Of a stretch of DNA of 64,000 nt, positions 41,376 through 49,686 are shown piece by piece; position 1 is the stretch's first letter, and the number at the start of each line of letters is the position of its first letter. Below the pieces are notes generated by a model. It made no database searches. It was not told where the DNA came from and saw only the letters and a list, made by a program, of their open reading frames with translations. This stretch comes from Geomonas sp. RF6 (GTDB lineage Bacteria; Desulfobacterota; Desulfuromonadia; Geobacterales; Geobacteraceae). The translations under genes and the position numbers were made by a program. The stretch is from positions 3,245,001-3,309,000 of the forward strand of contig NZ_CP087999.1 of NCBI RefSeq assembly GCF_021044625.1, written 5' to 3'.

Positions 41376-41579
41376 CTATATCGCCTTGCATTTTTCGTTG
41401 GCACAGTGCTCGACTGCTTCAGCAGCAATCTCGTCCAATGCGCCTCTTTCTACGTCATTACTGAACAGCTCGTTCCAACCCTCGGCGTCGAACTCCCCAA
41501 ACCACGCGCGGAAATGGCGGAGTTCCTCGGCCGAGAGAGCTGCAACCTGCTCTTTCAACCTTATCAAAGCGTCTGCCAT
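41376..41579 (-). CDS. Small antitoxin-like protein (ParE/RelE-partner type)
   Basis: A 67-residue acidic protein: ALIRLKEQVAALSAEELRHFRAWFGEFDAEGWNELF, then DVERGALDEIAAEAVEH. The 'xLSxEELxxFRxWFxEFDAExW' pattern is common to small antitoxins paired with ParE/RelE-type toxins. The ATG follows AAAGGAGCCAAACC. No toxin gene is next to it. It is present only in the second duplication unit; the first unit keeps just the codons for the C-terminal CKAI, showing loss by deletion. Confidence 0.7.
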   Translation of the reverse strand: MADALIRLKEQVAALSAEELRHFRAWFGEFDAEGWNELFSNDVERGALDEIAAEAVEHCANEKCKAI

Positions 41580-41678
41580 GGTTTGGCTCCTTTGCTGGTG
41601 ACATCTGTATGGTAGTCTCTGTTCGCGGTTTCTTTCAAGGGTGACCTAGACCTCATTATTGAGGCTCGTTGAGGTGTC

Positions 41679-41778
41679 GTAGGCCGGGATAAGCCGAAGG
41701 CGTTCCCGGCGTCGCCCCAAGGCGATGGCGATGGCGCCGAGATTCTGCCGGAAACGCTCCGCTTATTCCGGCCTACAT
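41679..41778. repeat. Bipartite REP/BIME-like repeat
   Basis: Second-unit copy of 39572-39671. Confidence 0.85.
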
Positions 41779-41826
41779 GTGACGAGCGTCTTCTGGTCGT
41801 GGGGAGATTGCTACAAGGAGGAAAAA

Positions 41827-42129
41827 ATGCATTACCTGCTTTTTTACGAAGTGACACCTGACTATCTGCAGCGGAGAGCGGAGTACCGGGACGAGCACCT
41901 GGCGCTTGCCTGGCAGGCGCAGGAGAGGGGTGAGCTCATATTGGGGGGCGCGCTCGCCGACCCGGCTGACTGTGCCGTACTCCTTTTCGAGGCGGATTCG
42001 GATGAGGTGGTGAAGAATTTCGTGGCAGCGGATCCGTACGTGAAAAACGGACTGGTCTCCAGCTGGCGCGTGCGCCAATGGACTACGGTGGTAGGGGATG
42101 ATGCGACGTCGCCGGTGAGACCGACCTAG
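41827..42129 (+). CDS. YCII-family protein, copy 2
   Basis: A 100-residue duplicate of the gene at 39720, with the same ribosome site and the same convergent 4-bp overlap with msrA copy 2. It ends in Thr instead of Ser. Both copies are intact, so redundancy has not yet led to decay. Confidence 0.87.
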   Translation: MHYLLFYEVTPDYLQRRAEYRDEHLALAWQAQERGELILGGALADPADCAVLLFEADSDEVVKNFVAADPYVKNGLVSSWRVRQWTTVVGDDATSPVRPT

Positions 42130-42644
42130 TCCCCCAGCACCGATTCCGGCCGCATGAAATGGCAGGTGTAGCCGGCCGGGAACTTCTCCAGGTAGTCCTG
42201 GTGCTCCTCCTCCGCCTTCCAGAACTGGTCGGCTTTGGTGACCTCGGTGACGATCGGCGCGCCCCATTTCCCCTGCCTGTTCAGCCGCTCGATGAAGGCT
42301 TCGGCCGTCTTCCTCTGCTCCTCGGTGTGGTAGAAGATCGCCGAACGGTAGGATGTGCCGCGGTCGTTCCCCTGGCGGTCCTTGGTGGTCGGGTCGTGCA
42401 TCCGGAAAAACCAGCGCAGAAGCTGCTCGAAAGGGAGCTGGTGCGGGTCGTATTCGACCCGCACAGCCTCCGCGTGCCCCTCGTGATTCCGATAGGTGGC
42501 GTTCCTTACCTGCCCCCCTGCGTAGCCGACCTCTGTGCGGAGCACCCCGGGGATGCTGCGCAGGATCTGCTGCATCCCCCAGAAGCACCCCCCCGCAAGA
42601 TCGACCGTTTCCGTACTTTTCTCAAGCCCTTCCTGCCCGCTCAT
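42126..42644 (-). CDS. msrA: Peptide-methionine (S)-S-oxide reductase, copy 2
   Basis: A 172-residue duplicate of 40019-40537 with the same GGCFWG active site. This copy lies next to the complete yjbQ gene and is therefore probably the ancestral location. Two intact msrA genes suggest extra dosage for oxidative repair, or simply recent origin. Confidence 0.96.
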   Translation of the reverse strand: MSGQEGLEKSTETVDLAGGCFWGMQQILRSIPGVLRTEVGYAGGQVRNATYRNHEGHAEAVRVEYDPHQLPFEQLLRWFFRMHDPTTKDRQGNDRGTSYRSAIFYHTEEQRKTAEAFIERLNRQGKWGAPIVTEVTKADQFWKAEEEHQDYLEKFPAGYTCHFMRPESVLGD

Positions 42645-42671
42645 GACTTCCTGACCCTCCAGGGGCGGCGG

Positions 42672-43088
42672 CTACTCCCCGATGATCTTCACCAGCACCC
42701 TTTTCTTGCGCATGCCGTCGAACTCTCCGTAGAAAACCTGCTCCCACGGCCCGAGGTCGAGTTTTCCGTTCGTCACGGCCACCACCACTTCGCGCCCCAT
42801 TATCGTCCGTTTCAGATGCGCGTCGCCGTTGTCTTCCCCCACGTTGTGGCGGTACCGTGAATGCGGCTTTTCAGGCGCCAGCCCTTCCAGCCACTCCTCT
42901 ATGTCCTGATGCAGCCCCGGCTCGTCGTCGTTTATAAAGACACTTGCGGTAATGTGCATGGCGTTGCACAAGAGGAGCCCTTCCTTTATCCCGCTTTCCC
43001 GGAGGCTCTTCTCCAGTTCCGGGGTGATGTTGATGAGCTGGCGCCTCTTCTTCGTTTCAAACCACAGTTCCTTCCTCAAATGCTTCAT
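42672..43088 (-). CDS. yjbQ: YjbQ/UPF0047 family protein
   Basis: A 138-residue UPF0047 protein (called secondary thiamine-phosphate synthase in some annotations). Landmarks are [41 protein letters not shown] and [21 protein letters not shown]; the conserved His, Asp, Glu and Cys residues cluster as a putative active site. The in vivo function is not firmly known. The start ([11 protein letters not shown]) has GGAGTGAGCG upstream. Its 3' end is the site of the segmental duplication breakpoint. Confidence 0.88.
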   Translation of the reverse strand: MKHLRKELWFETKKRRQLINITPELEKSLRESGIKEGLLLCNAMHITASVFINDDEPGLHQDIEEWLEGLAPEKPHSRYRHNVGEDNGDAHLKRTIMGREVVVAVTNGKLDLGPWEQVFYGEFDGMRKKRVLVKIIGE

Positions 43089-43100
43089 CGCTCACTCCTT

Positions 43101-43973
43101 TCATTGCATTACAAGTTCATTCAAAATGGGATCAGTCACGCCATCCGCCGCAATCTTTCTCTTATCCAGCGCGTTTTCGGCGAAGGCCTCGTTCAATATC
43201 GCGGGTGCCGCGCGCCACCGGTCCGGCGAGCGCATCATGACCAGCAGCACACGCGTGTCTTCGCGCTCCACCAGCGCGACCAGGCACTGGCCGGCCTGGC
43301 GCGTCGTTCCGGTCTTGACTCCCCGCGCCCCCGGGTAGCGCCCGATCAGCCGGTTCAGGTTCCTGACGGTATAGCTCTGCTTGCCGTTCACCGTGCTTAT
43401 GCGCATGTAGCGCTTGCTCACCAGATCGTTGAAAAGGGGATGGCGCAGCGCCTCCTTACTCACCACTGCGAGGTCGGCGGCGGTGGAGTAGTGCCGTGCA
43501 TTGTCATGCCCGCAGACGTTGGTGAACCGGGTGTTCTCCATGTGCAGTTCTTTCGCCCGAGCGTTCATGAGTGCCACAAAAGCAGGCTCGCTTCCCGCTA
43601 CATGTTCGGCAAGAGCCCGGCAGGCGTCGTTCGCCGAGGCCATCAGCGTCGCAGCCAGAAGACTGTGTACCGTGAATTTCTGTCCCTTCTTGACCCCGAT
43701 CCTGCTCCCTGTCTCGAGGGCGGCATTGCGGGTCACGGTCACGACCTGATCAGAGGTGCAGCGCTCGAGAACCAGGAGGGCGGTCATGATCTTCGTCAGG
43801 CTCGCCGGCGCCCGCTTCACGTTCGCGGCTTTGGCGTCGTACGTCTCGCCGTTGACCTGCAGGAGGTAGGATGCAGCGAGAGGGTGAGACCTGTGCACTG
43901 CGAGTGCCGGGGAGGCAGACAGAAGGAAAATGAGGGAGGCGGCGATGATGTGGCACCGACGGAATTGGACCAT
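43101..43973 (-). CDS. D-alanyl-D-alanine carboxypeptidase (PBP5/6, S11 family)
   Basis: Trims the terminal D-Ala of peptidoglycan pentapeptides. The 290-residue precursor has a signal peptide (CHIIAASLIFLLSASPALA) and the three S11 motifs: ASLTKIM (SxxK), SAND (SxN) and GVKTGTT (KTG). It ends soon after the catalytic domain, without the C-terminal beta domain and amphipathic anchor of PBP5, so it is probably soluble in the periplasm. The ATG at 43973 follows CTGGGGAC; further in-frame codons upstream are rejected. Confidence 0.9.
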   Translation of the reverse strand: MVQFRRCHIIAASLIFLLSASPALAVHRSHPLAASYLLQVNGETYDAKAANVKRAPASLTKIMTALLVLERCTSDQVVTVTRNAALETGSRIGVKKGQKFTVHSLLAATLMASANDACRALAEHVAGSEPAFVALMNARAKELHMENTRFTNVCGHDNARHYSTAADLAVVSKEALRHPLFNDLVSKRYMRISTVNGKQSYTVRNLNRLIGRYPGARGVKTGTTRQAGQCLVALVEREDTRVLLVMMRSPDRWRAAPAILNEAFAENALDKRKIAADGVTDPILNELVMQ

Positions 43974-44082
43974 GTCCCCAGTTATAGCACCCTTTGAAAG
44001 CGCGTGCAAAATGTTGCACCCGCACCGGCGCGGCCGGTGGAAGGGGTGTTTTACTTCTTGTGAGACGGCCGGCTTTAAAGGG

Positions 44083-44111
44083 TTGACAGCAGGCTCCAAG
44101 CAGTGTATGAC
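44083..44111 (+). promoter_or_regulatory. Sigma-70 promoter of hisI-hisG
   Basis: TTGACA (44083-44088) and TATGAC (44106-44111) with exactly 17 bp between, about 45 bp ahead of hisI. The -10 is imperfect. Confidence 0.55.
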
Positions 44112-44157
44112 AAGCTACTTTTTTGTGAAATAAACGCCACATAAGGATTCCATTGCA

Positions 44158-44535
44158 ATGATCAAACTTGATTTTGAGAAGATGGGGGGACTCATCCCTG
44201 CGGTGATCCAGGACTATGAGAACGGAGAGGTTCTCATGGTGGCTTTCATGGACCAGAAGACCCTGGACCTCACCCTGGAGACGGGGAAGACGTGGTTTTT
44301 CAGCCGCACCCGCAACAAGTACTGGATGAAGGGTGAAGAGTCCGGCAACACGCAGGAGGTGAAGGAAGTCCTCACCGACTGCGACGCCGACACGGTGATC
44401 ATCAAGGTGAAGCAGAACGGCCCGGCCGCCTGCCATACCGGGAACCGCAGCTGCTTTTACGTCAAGTGGGAAGACGGCGCCTGGGTGGAGCATTCCAACC
44501 CGCTCTTCGATCCTAAAGCGGTCTACAAAAAATAA
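44158..44535 (+). CDS. hisI: Phosphoribosyl-AMP cyclohydrolase
   Basis: Third step of histidine synthesis. The 125-residue single-domain HisI has the standard motifs: [43 protein letters not shown] (Asp and Cys metal ligands) and NRSCFY. There is no fused HisE domain. It is preceded by TAAGGATTCCATTGCA, and hisG starts 13 bp after its stop, forming a two-gene unit. The other his genes are not in the window. Confidence 0.95.
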   Translation: MIKLDFEKMGGLIPAVIQDYENGEVLMVAFMDQKTLDLTLETGKTWFFSRTRNKYWMKGEESGNTQEVKEVLTDCDADTVIIKVKQNGPAACHTGNRSCFYVKWEDGAWVEHSNPLFDPKAVYKK

Positions 44536-44548
44536 AGGGGTGTCATTG

Positions 44549-45424
44549 ATGGCAGAGCTTTTGAAACTGGGGATCCCGAAGGGGAGCCTGGAGAACGCCA
44601 CTGTCGATCTTTTCAAGAAAGCCGGCTGGCAGATTTCGATCTCTTCGCGCAGCTACTTTCCTGCCGTGGATGACTCCGAACTGAAATGCAGTCTGATCCG
44701 TCCCCAGGAGATGGGGAAGTACGTGGAGCGCGGCACCATCGACGTGGGGATCGCCGGCCGCGACTGGGTCCGCGAGAACGACTCGGAGGTGGTGGAAGTG
44801 TGCGAGATGGTGTACTCCAAGGCTTCCCGTCGCCCGGCACGCTGGGTGCTGGTGGTGAACGGCGAGTCCAAGGTGCAAGGTCCGGAGGATCTGCACGGCG
44901 CCACCATCTCCACCGAGCTCGTCGGATTCACCAAGCGCTACTTTGCTGAAAGAAATATTCCGGTAAATGTTGAGTTTTCGTGGGGAGCGACCGAAGCGAA
45001 GGTAGTGGAGGGACTCTGCGATGCCATCGTGGAGGTGACCGAGACCGGCTCCACCATCAAGGCGAACGGCCTGCGTATCGTGTGCGAGCTCATGGAATCG
45101 GTACCGGTGATGGTGGCGAACAAGGCGGCCTGGGCCGATCCGTGGAAGCGCGCGAAGATCGAGCAGATCGCCACGCTCTTGCAGAGCGCACTGCGGGCTG
45201 AGGGAATGGTCGGTCTCAAGATGAACGCACCGCAGGAGAGGGTGCCGGCGATTACGGAGATTCTGCCGAGCCTCAACAACCCCACCGTCGCCCATCTCTA
45301 CAACTCCGACTGGGTCTCCATCGAGAGCGTTCTGCCGGAGAAGGAAGTGCGCCGCATCGTCCCGGAGCTGGTGAAGCTCGGGGCTGAGGGGATCGTGGAG
45401 TATCCGCTCAACAAGATCATCTAG
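44549..45424 (+). CDS. hisG: ATP phosphoribosyltransferase, long form
   Basis: First step of histidine synthesis. 291 residues, so it is the long HisG with a C-terminal regulatory domain (about 220-291), and it does not need HisZ; histidine feedback is expected. Motifs are [31 protein letters not shown] and the PRPP loop region [14 protein letters not shown]. The ATG at 44549 is used; a GTG three codons upstream is in frame but less likely. Genes of the rest of the pathway are not adjacent. A terminator follows. Confidence 0.95.
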   Translation: MAELLKLGIPKGSLENATVDLFKKAGWQISISSRSYFPAVDDSELKCSLIRPQEMGKYVERGTIDVGIAGRDWVRENDSEVVEVCEMVYSKASRRPARWVLVVNGESKVQGPEDLHGATISTELVGFTKRYFAERNIPVNVEFSWGATEAKVVEGLCDAIVEVTETGSTIKANGLRIVCELMESVPVMVANKAAWADPWKRAKIEQIATLLQSALRAEGMVGLKMNAPQERVPAITEILPSLNNPTVAHLYNSDWVSIESVLPEKEVRRIVPELVKLGAEGIVEYPLNKII

Positions 45425-45486
45425 TTTTTCCTTTGGCTGGACCTGATAGGAGGAGCCGTAGAGGTTTCTCCCCTTTGCATCTACTG

Positions 45487-45526
45487 TTACCCGCTACCTC
45501 TTAAGGATGTAGCGGGTTTCTTTTTC
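45487..45526 (+). terminator. Intrinsic terminator of hisI-hisG
   Basis: ACCCGCTAC / GTAGCGGGT stem with TTCTTTTT. Confidence 0.85.
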
Positions 45527-45560
45527 CAGTCGAAGACGGGGGCTGTAAGAAATGTAGAAA

Positions 45561-45593
45561 TGTAGGCCGGAATAAGCGCAGCGTTTCCGGCAT
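45561..45593. repeat. REP-like palindrome
   Basis: TGTAGGCCGGAATAAGCGCAGCGTTTCCGGCAT, directly beyond the 3' end of the deaminase gene. Confidence 0.85.
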
Positions 45594-45611
45594 ATCTGGC
45601 AAGGGTGGCGG

Positions 45612-46646
45612 TCAGGGCTGCGTCAGCGGCGCATTGTTCTCGCAATACCGCCTGACATCCGCCAGATGGCGCTCCTTCTCCTCCTGGCGGAGAAACGAGG
45701 CGTGGAAGGAATTTTCCACCAGCGTCTGTATCTCGCGCGGACCGAGCCCCAGCGCTTCCTGGGCCGCGAGGAAGTTGTCGGTGAGATATCCGCCGAAATA
45801 GGCCGGGTCGTCGGAATTGATGGTGACCACGAGGCCGCGCTCCAGCAGCCGCTTCAGGTTGTGCAGCCGCATCTCCGGGAAGACGCGCAGCCGCACGTTG
45901 GAGAGGGGACACACCGTCAGGGGGATCTGGTCTGCCCGCAGCCGGTTTACCAGATCCTCGTCATCCATGCAGCGCACGCCGTGGTCGATGCGCAGCGCCT
46001 TCAGCATATCGAGCGCCTCCCAGATGTACTCCGCCGGCCCCTCCTCGCCGGCATGGGCGACGACCCTGAACCCTTCCCGCCGCGCCTCCTCGAAGACGGC
46101 GGCAAACCTGCTCGGCGGGTGCCCGAGCTCCGAGGAGTCGAGGCCGACGGCGGTGATGCGGTCGCGGTGGGGGAGTGCCCCGCGCAGCGTAGCGAATGCC
46201 TCCTCGGCAGAGAGGTGGCGCAGGAAGCAGAGGATGATGCGGAAGGTGATGCCGAATTCCTGTTCTGCCTGCAGGCATGCCTTGTGTATCCCGTCGAGCA
46301 CCGTCTCGAAGGGGACGCCGCGGCTGGTATGGGCCTGCGGGTCGAAGAAGATCTCCGCATGCCTGACCCGGTCCTCGCGGGCCCGCTTCAGGTACGCCAT
46401 GGTCATCTCGAAGAAGTCCTCTTCCTTTTGCAGCACCGCCATCCCCTGGTAATACAGGTCGAGGAAGGACTGCAGGTCGCTGAAGTTGTACGCCTCGCGC
46501 AGCGCCTCCACAGATGGGAAGTTGAGGGGGACGTTGTTTCGGGAGGCGATCGCAAACATGAGCTCCGGCTCGAGCGTTCCCTCGATATGGAGGTGCAGCT
46601 CGGCCTTTGGAATGTTGCGAATGAAGGTTTCTATCGGCGTAGACAT
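45612..46646 (-). CDS. Adenosine/adenine deaminase
   Basis: A 344-residue amidohydrolase of the ADA family. Zinc-site motifs are ELHLHIEGT (HxH), [23 protein letters not shown] and [11 protein letters not shown] (catalytic Asp pair). The [11 protein letters not shown] segment and the DDPAYFGGY ending resemble the Aah1-type adenine deaminase branch more than true adenosine deaminases, so deamination of adenine to hypoxanthine is the preferred reading. The start MSTPIETF follows AAGGGGGAGCG. It stands alone on this strand. Confidence 0.88.
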   Translation of the reverse strand: MSTPIETFIRNIPKAELHLHIEGTLEPELMFAIASRNNVPLNFPSVEALREAYNFSDLQSFLDLYYQGMAVLQKEEDFFEMTMAYLKRAREDRVRHAEIFFDPQAHTSRGVPFETVLDGIHKACLQAEQEFGITFRIILCFLRHLSAEEAFATLRGALPHRDRITAVGLDSSELGHPPSRFAAVFEEARREGFRVVAHAGEEGPAEYIWEALDMLKALRIDHGVRCMDDEDLVNRLRADQIPLTVCPLSNVRLRVFPEMRLHNLKRLLERGLVVTINSDDPAYFGGYLTDNFLAAQEALGLGPREIQTLVENSFHASFLRQEEKERHLADVRRYCENNAPLTQP

Positions 46647-46738
46647 CGCTCCCCCTTCTCCCATTTTTGCTCATTAAGGGATGAGCACCATTTTATCAGA
46701 AACAGACTCTTTTTCAGGAGCTGTTACTGGCGCACAGG

Positions 46739-46852
46739 CGTCCCCTCCCTTTCAAGGGGAGGGACAGGGTGGGGATGGGGTAGACGTTGGTGAGCGCACC
46801 GAACCCCATCCCCCACCTGTCCTCCCCCTTGAAAGGGGAGGGACGAACTGCC
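46739..46852. repeat. Inverted pair of CCCTCCCTTTCAAGGGGAGGG-type hairpins
   Basis: CGTCCCCTCCCTTTCAAGGGGAGGGACAGGGTGGGGATGGGG is followed, after about 30 bp, by its inverted partner (CCCCATCCCCCACCTGTCCTCCCCCTTGAAAGGGGAGGGACG). The 46647-46920 gap carries only this element. Confidence 0.8.
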
Positions 46853-46920
46853 GGGGGGCTGAGCTTGTAGCCCTCCTGGAATGCCGGATGAACCGCACCA
46901 ACCGCAGTCATTGGAGAAGC

Positions 46921-48813
46921 ATGGAAGAAGTAATCAAGCAGGAAGAAAGGCGTCTTGTCGAAGTGTACGAAGCGATCGAGCGCTGCGCGTCGGACCGCTC
47001 GGCATCGGTGGCAAAGCACGATGCCCGCACGCGAGAGCTCGAAAAGGAAAGGCTGGAAGCGCTCGGGTGGCGCGAGAAGAACTCCATCACGGAAAAGCTC
47101 GTGGAGCACGGCCACCACGATCCGCGCAAGTATCTCCCCGAGTTCGAGCAGCGCCACTCGCCGTACTTCGGTGTCATCGGGATCGACGACTCCGACCGCC
47201 GCATCGGGAAGAAGGAGTACCTGATCGGCCGCCAGATGCTCATGGACGGCAACAAGGTGCTGATAGTGGATTGGCGCCAGGCGGAGATCTCGCAGCTTTT
47301 CTACGACTTCGAGGAAGGGGAGGAGTACGAGGCGACGATCCGCGGCAGGGACCGCGAAGGGATCCTGACCCTGAAGCGCAAGATCGGGATCGAGAGAAAG
47401 GTCCTGAAGCGCATCGAGACCGGCTCGGAGACCTATACCGTGTGCGGCGACGGATGGCGCGGGAGTGGGGATGCCGCTCCTTCATCGGCAGACACCAAGG
47501 CGGAAATGTCCGATCACCGGATGGTGGACATCGTCTCCCTCATCTCCGCGGAGCAGTTCAGGATGATCACCAGGAACTCCTCCGGGTGCACCTTCCTCTC
47601 CGGCGCGGCGGGCTCCGGAAAAACGACCGTCGCGCTGCACCGCCTCTCATTCCTCCAGTTCCAGGAGCCGCAGCTCTTTCGCCGCGAGCGCTGCCTCGTC
47701 CTCATGTTCAACAGGACGCTGCGCGACTATGTGAGGAAGACCTCGGACGACCTCCTCGGGGACACGAGGGTCGATACCTTCAGCGCCTGGGCTCTCGGCG
47801 CGGTGCATCAACTGGGACTCACGGTGCGGACCTCCTTTGAAGACTCCTTTGCGCCGCAGAAAAAGGACAGCCGCATATCGGGACTCTTAGCGCGCTACGT
47901 CGCCGCCACCAAGAGGATGGACCCGGTGCTCGACCTGTGGAAGTTTTACCTGGAGCCGACGGTCTCGGAGACGCTCTTTGCCGACGCGAGGCAGCGCGAC
48001 TCGTTCCGCAGCGAGATCCAGGGAAAGATCGAGCGAAAGGACCGGCTCGTTTCCTTCTCCGATTTGAGCATTCTCCTGAGGCTTTGCCAGCTGCGCCGCC
48101 CGGCGGAGAGCGTGGTGCAGGGCGCCCTCAACTTCTACGACCACATCGTCATCGACGAGGCTCAGGATTTCGCCCAGATCGAGCTGGAAGCGATCCTGGC
48201 CGCGACCTCGGCGCGGCGCAGCCTGACCGTGTGCGCCGACGACAAGCAAAAGATTCTCAGCTTTGTGGACGCCGAAGGGTTCCTCAAATTCAGGACCCAG
48301 CTCAACACGCTGGGGCTGGAGAGGGAGACACTTTCGCTGTCGTATCGCAGCGGGCGGGAGATCATGGAGCTTGCGGCGAAGGTGAGCGGGCGTCACGGGG
48401 AGGTCGCGGGGACCCACGGCGGCATAGTCCGCTTCCACGAGGCGGGGGACTTTGCCGGAGCGGTGCGGTCGCTGCGGCAACTCGTCGCGGAGCGACTGCA
48501 GGAGGACGCGAAATCGCTCACCGCGGTGATCTGCAGGAAGAAGGCGGACGTGAAGCAGGTGCACGCAGCATTGCAGGGGATCGAGGGGCTACACGAGGAG
48601 GGGGGGATAAGCTTCGAGCCCGGGGTGCTGGTGGTGAACAGCCATCAGGTGAAGGGGCTGGAGTTCACCAACGTCGTCCTGTGGAACCCGAGCGAGAGCG
48701 AGTACCGGCAGAGCGAGATCGATACGAACCTTTTGTACGTCGCCATCACACGGGCCTGCAAGAGGATCGACATCGTGCACTTCGCGCCGCTGGCGAAGGC
48801 CTTGAGGGGATGA
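46921..48813 (+). CDS. UvrD/Rep-type superfamily 1 helicase, HelD-like
   Basis: 630 residues. A long N-terminal coiled-coil arm (about 1-60, EEVIKQEERRLVEVYEAIER) precedes a beta domain (YFGVIGIDDSDRRIGKKEYLIGR, VDWRQAEISQLFY) as in HelD proteins. The helicase core has Walker A GAAGSGKTTVALHR, motif Ia, IDEAQDF (motif II), CADDKQKI (III), LSYRSGREI (IV), VNSHQVKGLEFTNVVL (V) and YVAITRACKR (VI). HelD homologues release or recycle stalled RNA polymerase, but a DNA-repair role is also possible. The ATG follows TTGGAGAAGC; the open frame upstream contains repeats and is not coding. Confidence 0.85.
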   Translation: MEEVIKQEERRLVEVYEAIERCASDRSASVAKHDARTRELEKERLEALGWREKNSITEKLVEHGHHDPRKYLPEFEQRHSPYFGVIGIDDSDRRIGKKEYLIGRQMLMDGNKVLIVDWRQAEISQLFYDFEEGEEYEATIRGRDREGILTLKRKIGIERKVLKRIETGSETYTVCGDGWRGSGDAAPSSADTKAEMSDHRMVDIVSLISAEQFRMITRNSSGCTFLSGAAGSGKTTVALHRLSFLQFQEPQLFRRERCLVLMFNRTLRDYVRKTSDDLLGDTRVDTFSAWALGAVHQLGLTVRTSFEDSFAPQKKDSRISGLLARYVAATKRMDPVLDLWKFYLEPTVSETLFADARQRDSFRSEIQGKIERKDRLVSFSDLSILLRLCQLRRPAESVVQGALNFYDHIVIDEAQDFAQIELEAILAATSARRSLTVCADDKQKILSFVDAEGFLKFRTQLNTLGLERETLSLSYRSGREIMELAAKVSGRHGEVAGTHGGIVRFHEAGDFAGAVRSLRQLVAERLQEDAKSLTAVICRKKADVKQVHAALQGIEGLHEEGGISFEPGVLVVNSHQVKGLEFTNVVLWNPSESEYRQSEIDTNLLYVAITRACKRIDIVHFAPLAKALRG

Positions 48814-48824
48814 GGCTGCAGCGG

Positions 48825-49460
48825 CTAAAAGTGCAGCTGCTCCATCCCTTTCCCGCGGGGAAGCTGCCACCCTTTGATGATGGCGACGCAGCGTATGGTG
48901 ATCACCAGAAGTGCCGAGGCGGTGAGGTTGATACCTTCCGGCACGCCGTACTGGTGCAGGGCATAGAAGAGGGCGCCGCCGACCGCGCAGGCTGAGGCGT
49001 AGATCTCGTGTTTGAGGATGAGAGGGATTTCGTTGCTCAGCACGTCGCGCATCATGCCGCCGAAGGTCCCGGTCATGACCCCCATGATGACGGACCCCAT
49101 GAACCCGAGATGGAAGGAAAGCGCCTTTGAGGTGCCGATGACGAGGAAGGTGCCGAGGCCGAGTGCATCGAGGATGAGCATCGCCTTGCGCATCCGCTCG
49201 AAACGGCGCGGCGTGAGAAAGACGATGACGGAGGCAACCACCGCAAGGTAGAGGTAGAGCTCGTTCTTGAAGCAGAAGGGCGGGGTGTCGTTCAAAAGGA
49301 GGTCGCGCATGACGCCGCCACCGGTGGCAGTGACAACGCCAAGGACGATGACGCCAAAAATGTCCATCCCGCGGCGCACTCCCGCAAGGGCCCCCGAAGC
49401 GGCAAACGCCGCGGTACCGAGCAGATCCAGTGCGTAAACTATCTCGTTGTTTGCCATCAT
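48825..49460 (-). CDS. UPF0126/TRIC-type cation channel
   Basis: A 211-residue protein of two tandem UPF0126 halves, about seven membrane helices. The repeated GAFA/GTAAFAASGALAGVRRGMD and VVTATGGGVMRDLLLNDTPP segments, mirrored as MTGTFGGMMRDVLSNEIPL, are the family signature. Bacterial relatives form trimeric potassium-permeable channels. The start (MMANNEIVY) follows CCGGAGATAACC. A REP-like palindrome lies just upstream (49482-49517). Confidence 0.9.
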   Translation of the reverse strand: MMANNEIVYALDLLGTAAFAASGALAGVRRGMDIFGVIVLGVVTATGGGVMRDLLLNDTPPFCFKNELYLYLAVVASVIVFLTPRRFERMRKAMLILDALGLGTFLVIGTSKALSFHLGFMGSVIMGVMTGTFGGMMRDVLSNEIPLILKHEIYASACAVGGALFYALHQYGVPEGINLTASALLVITIRCVAIIKGWQLPRGKGMEQLHF

Positions 49461-49481
49461 GGTTATCTCCGGCGGTGCTTG

Positions 49482-49517
49482 TGCCGGGAACGCCTGCGGC
49501 TTATCCCGGCCTACATT
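49482..49517. repeat. REP-like palindrome
   Basis: TGCCGGGAACGCCTGCGGCTTATCCCGGCCTACATT, inverse orientation, upstream of the TRIC-like gene. Confidence 0.85.
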
Positions 49518-49686
49518 GAGCCGTCGTAAATAACACACTTTCGGTGCATATACAAATACTCCGGAGACGTTGCGGCTCCCGATTTACAAAGTGTGGGCGC
49601 ATAAGGTATCTTAGCGCCAGTTACACCGGCTTTGATCGCTCCCGGCGTGGGCGATAGCTTTCGATTCACTGACCAAAGAGGGACGC

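Noticed and set aside
38731-42660. Duplication interpreted as a composite transposon
   Set aside because: No transposase, terminal inverted repeats or target duplication are seen; the junction within yjbQ fits a simple unequal recombination.
46681-46920. Upstream 80-codon extension of the HelD-like helicase
   Set aside because: The extra codons translate dispersed hairpin repeats; the coiled coil starts at the ATG at 46921.
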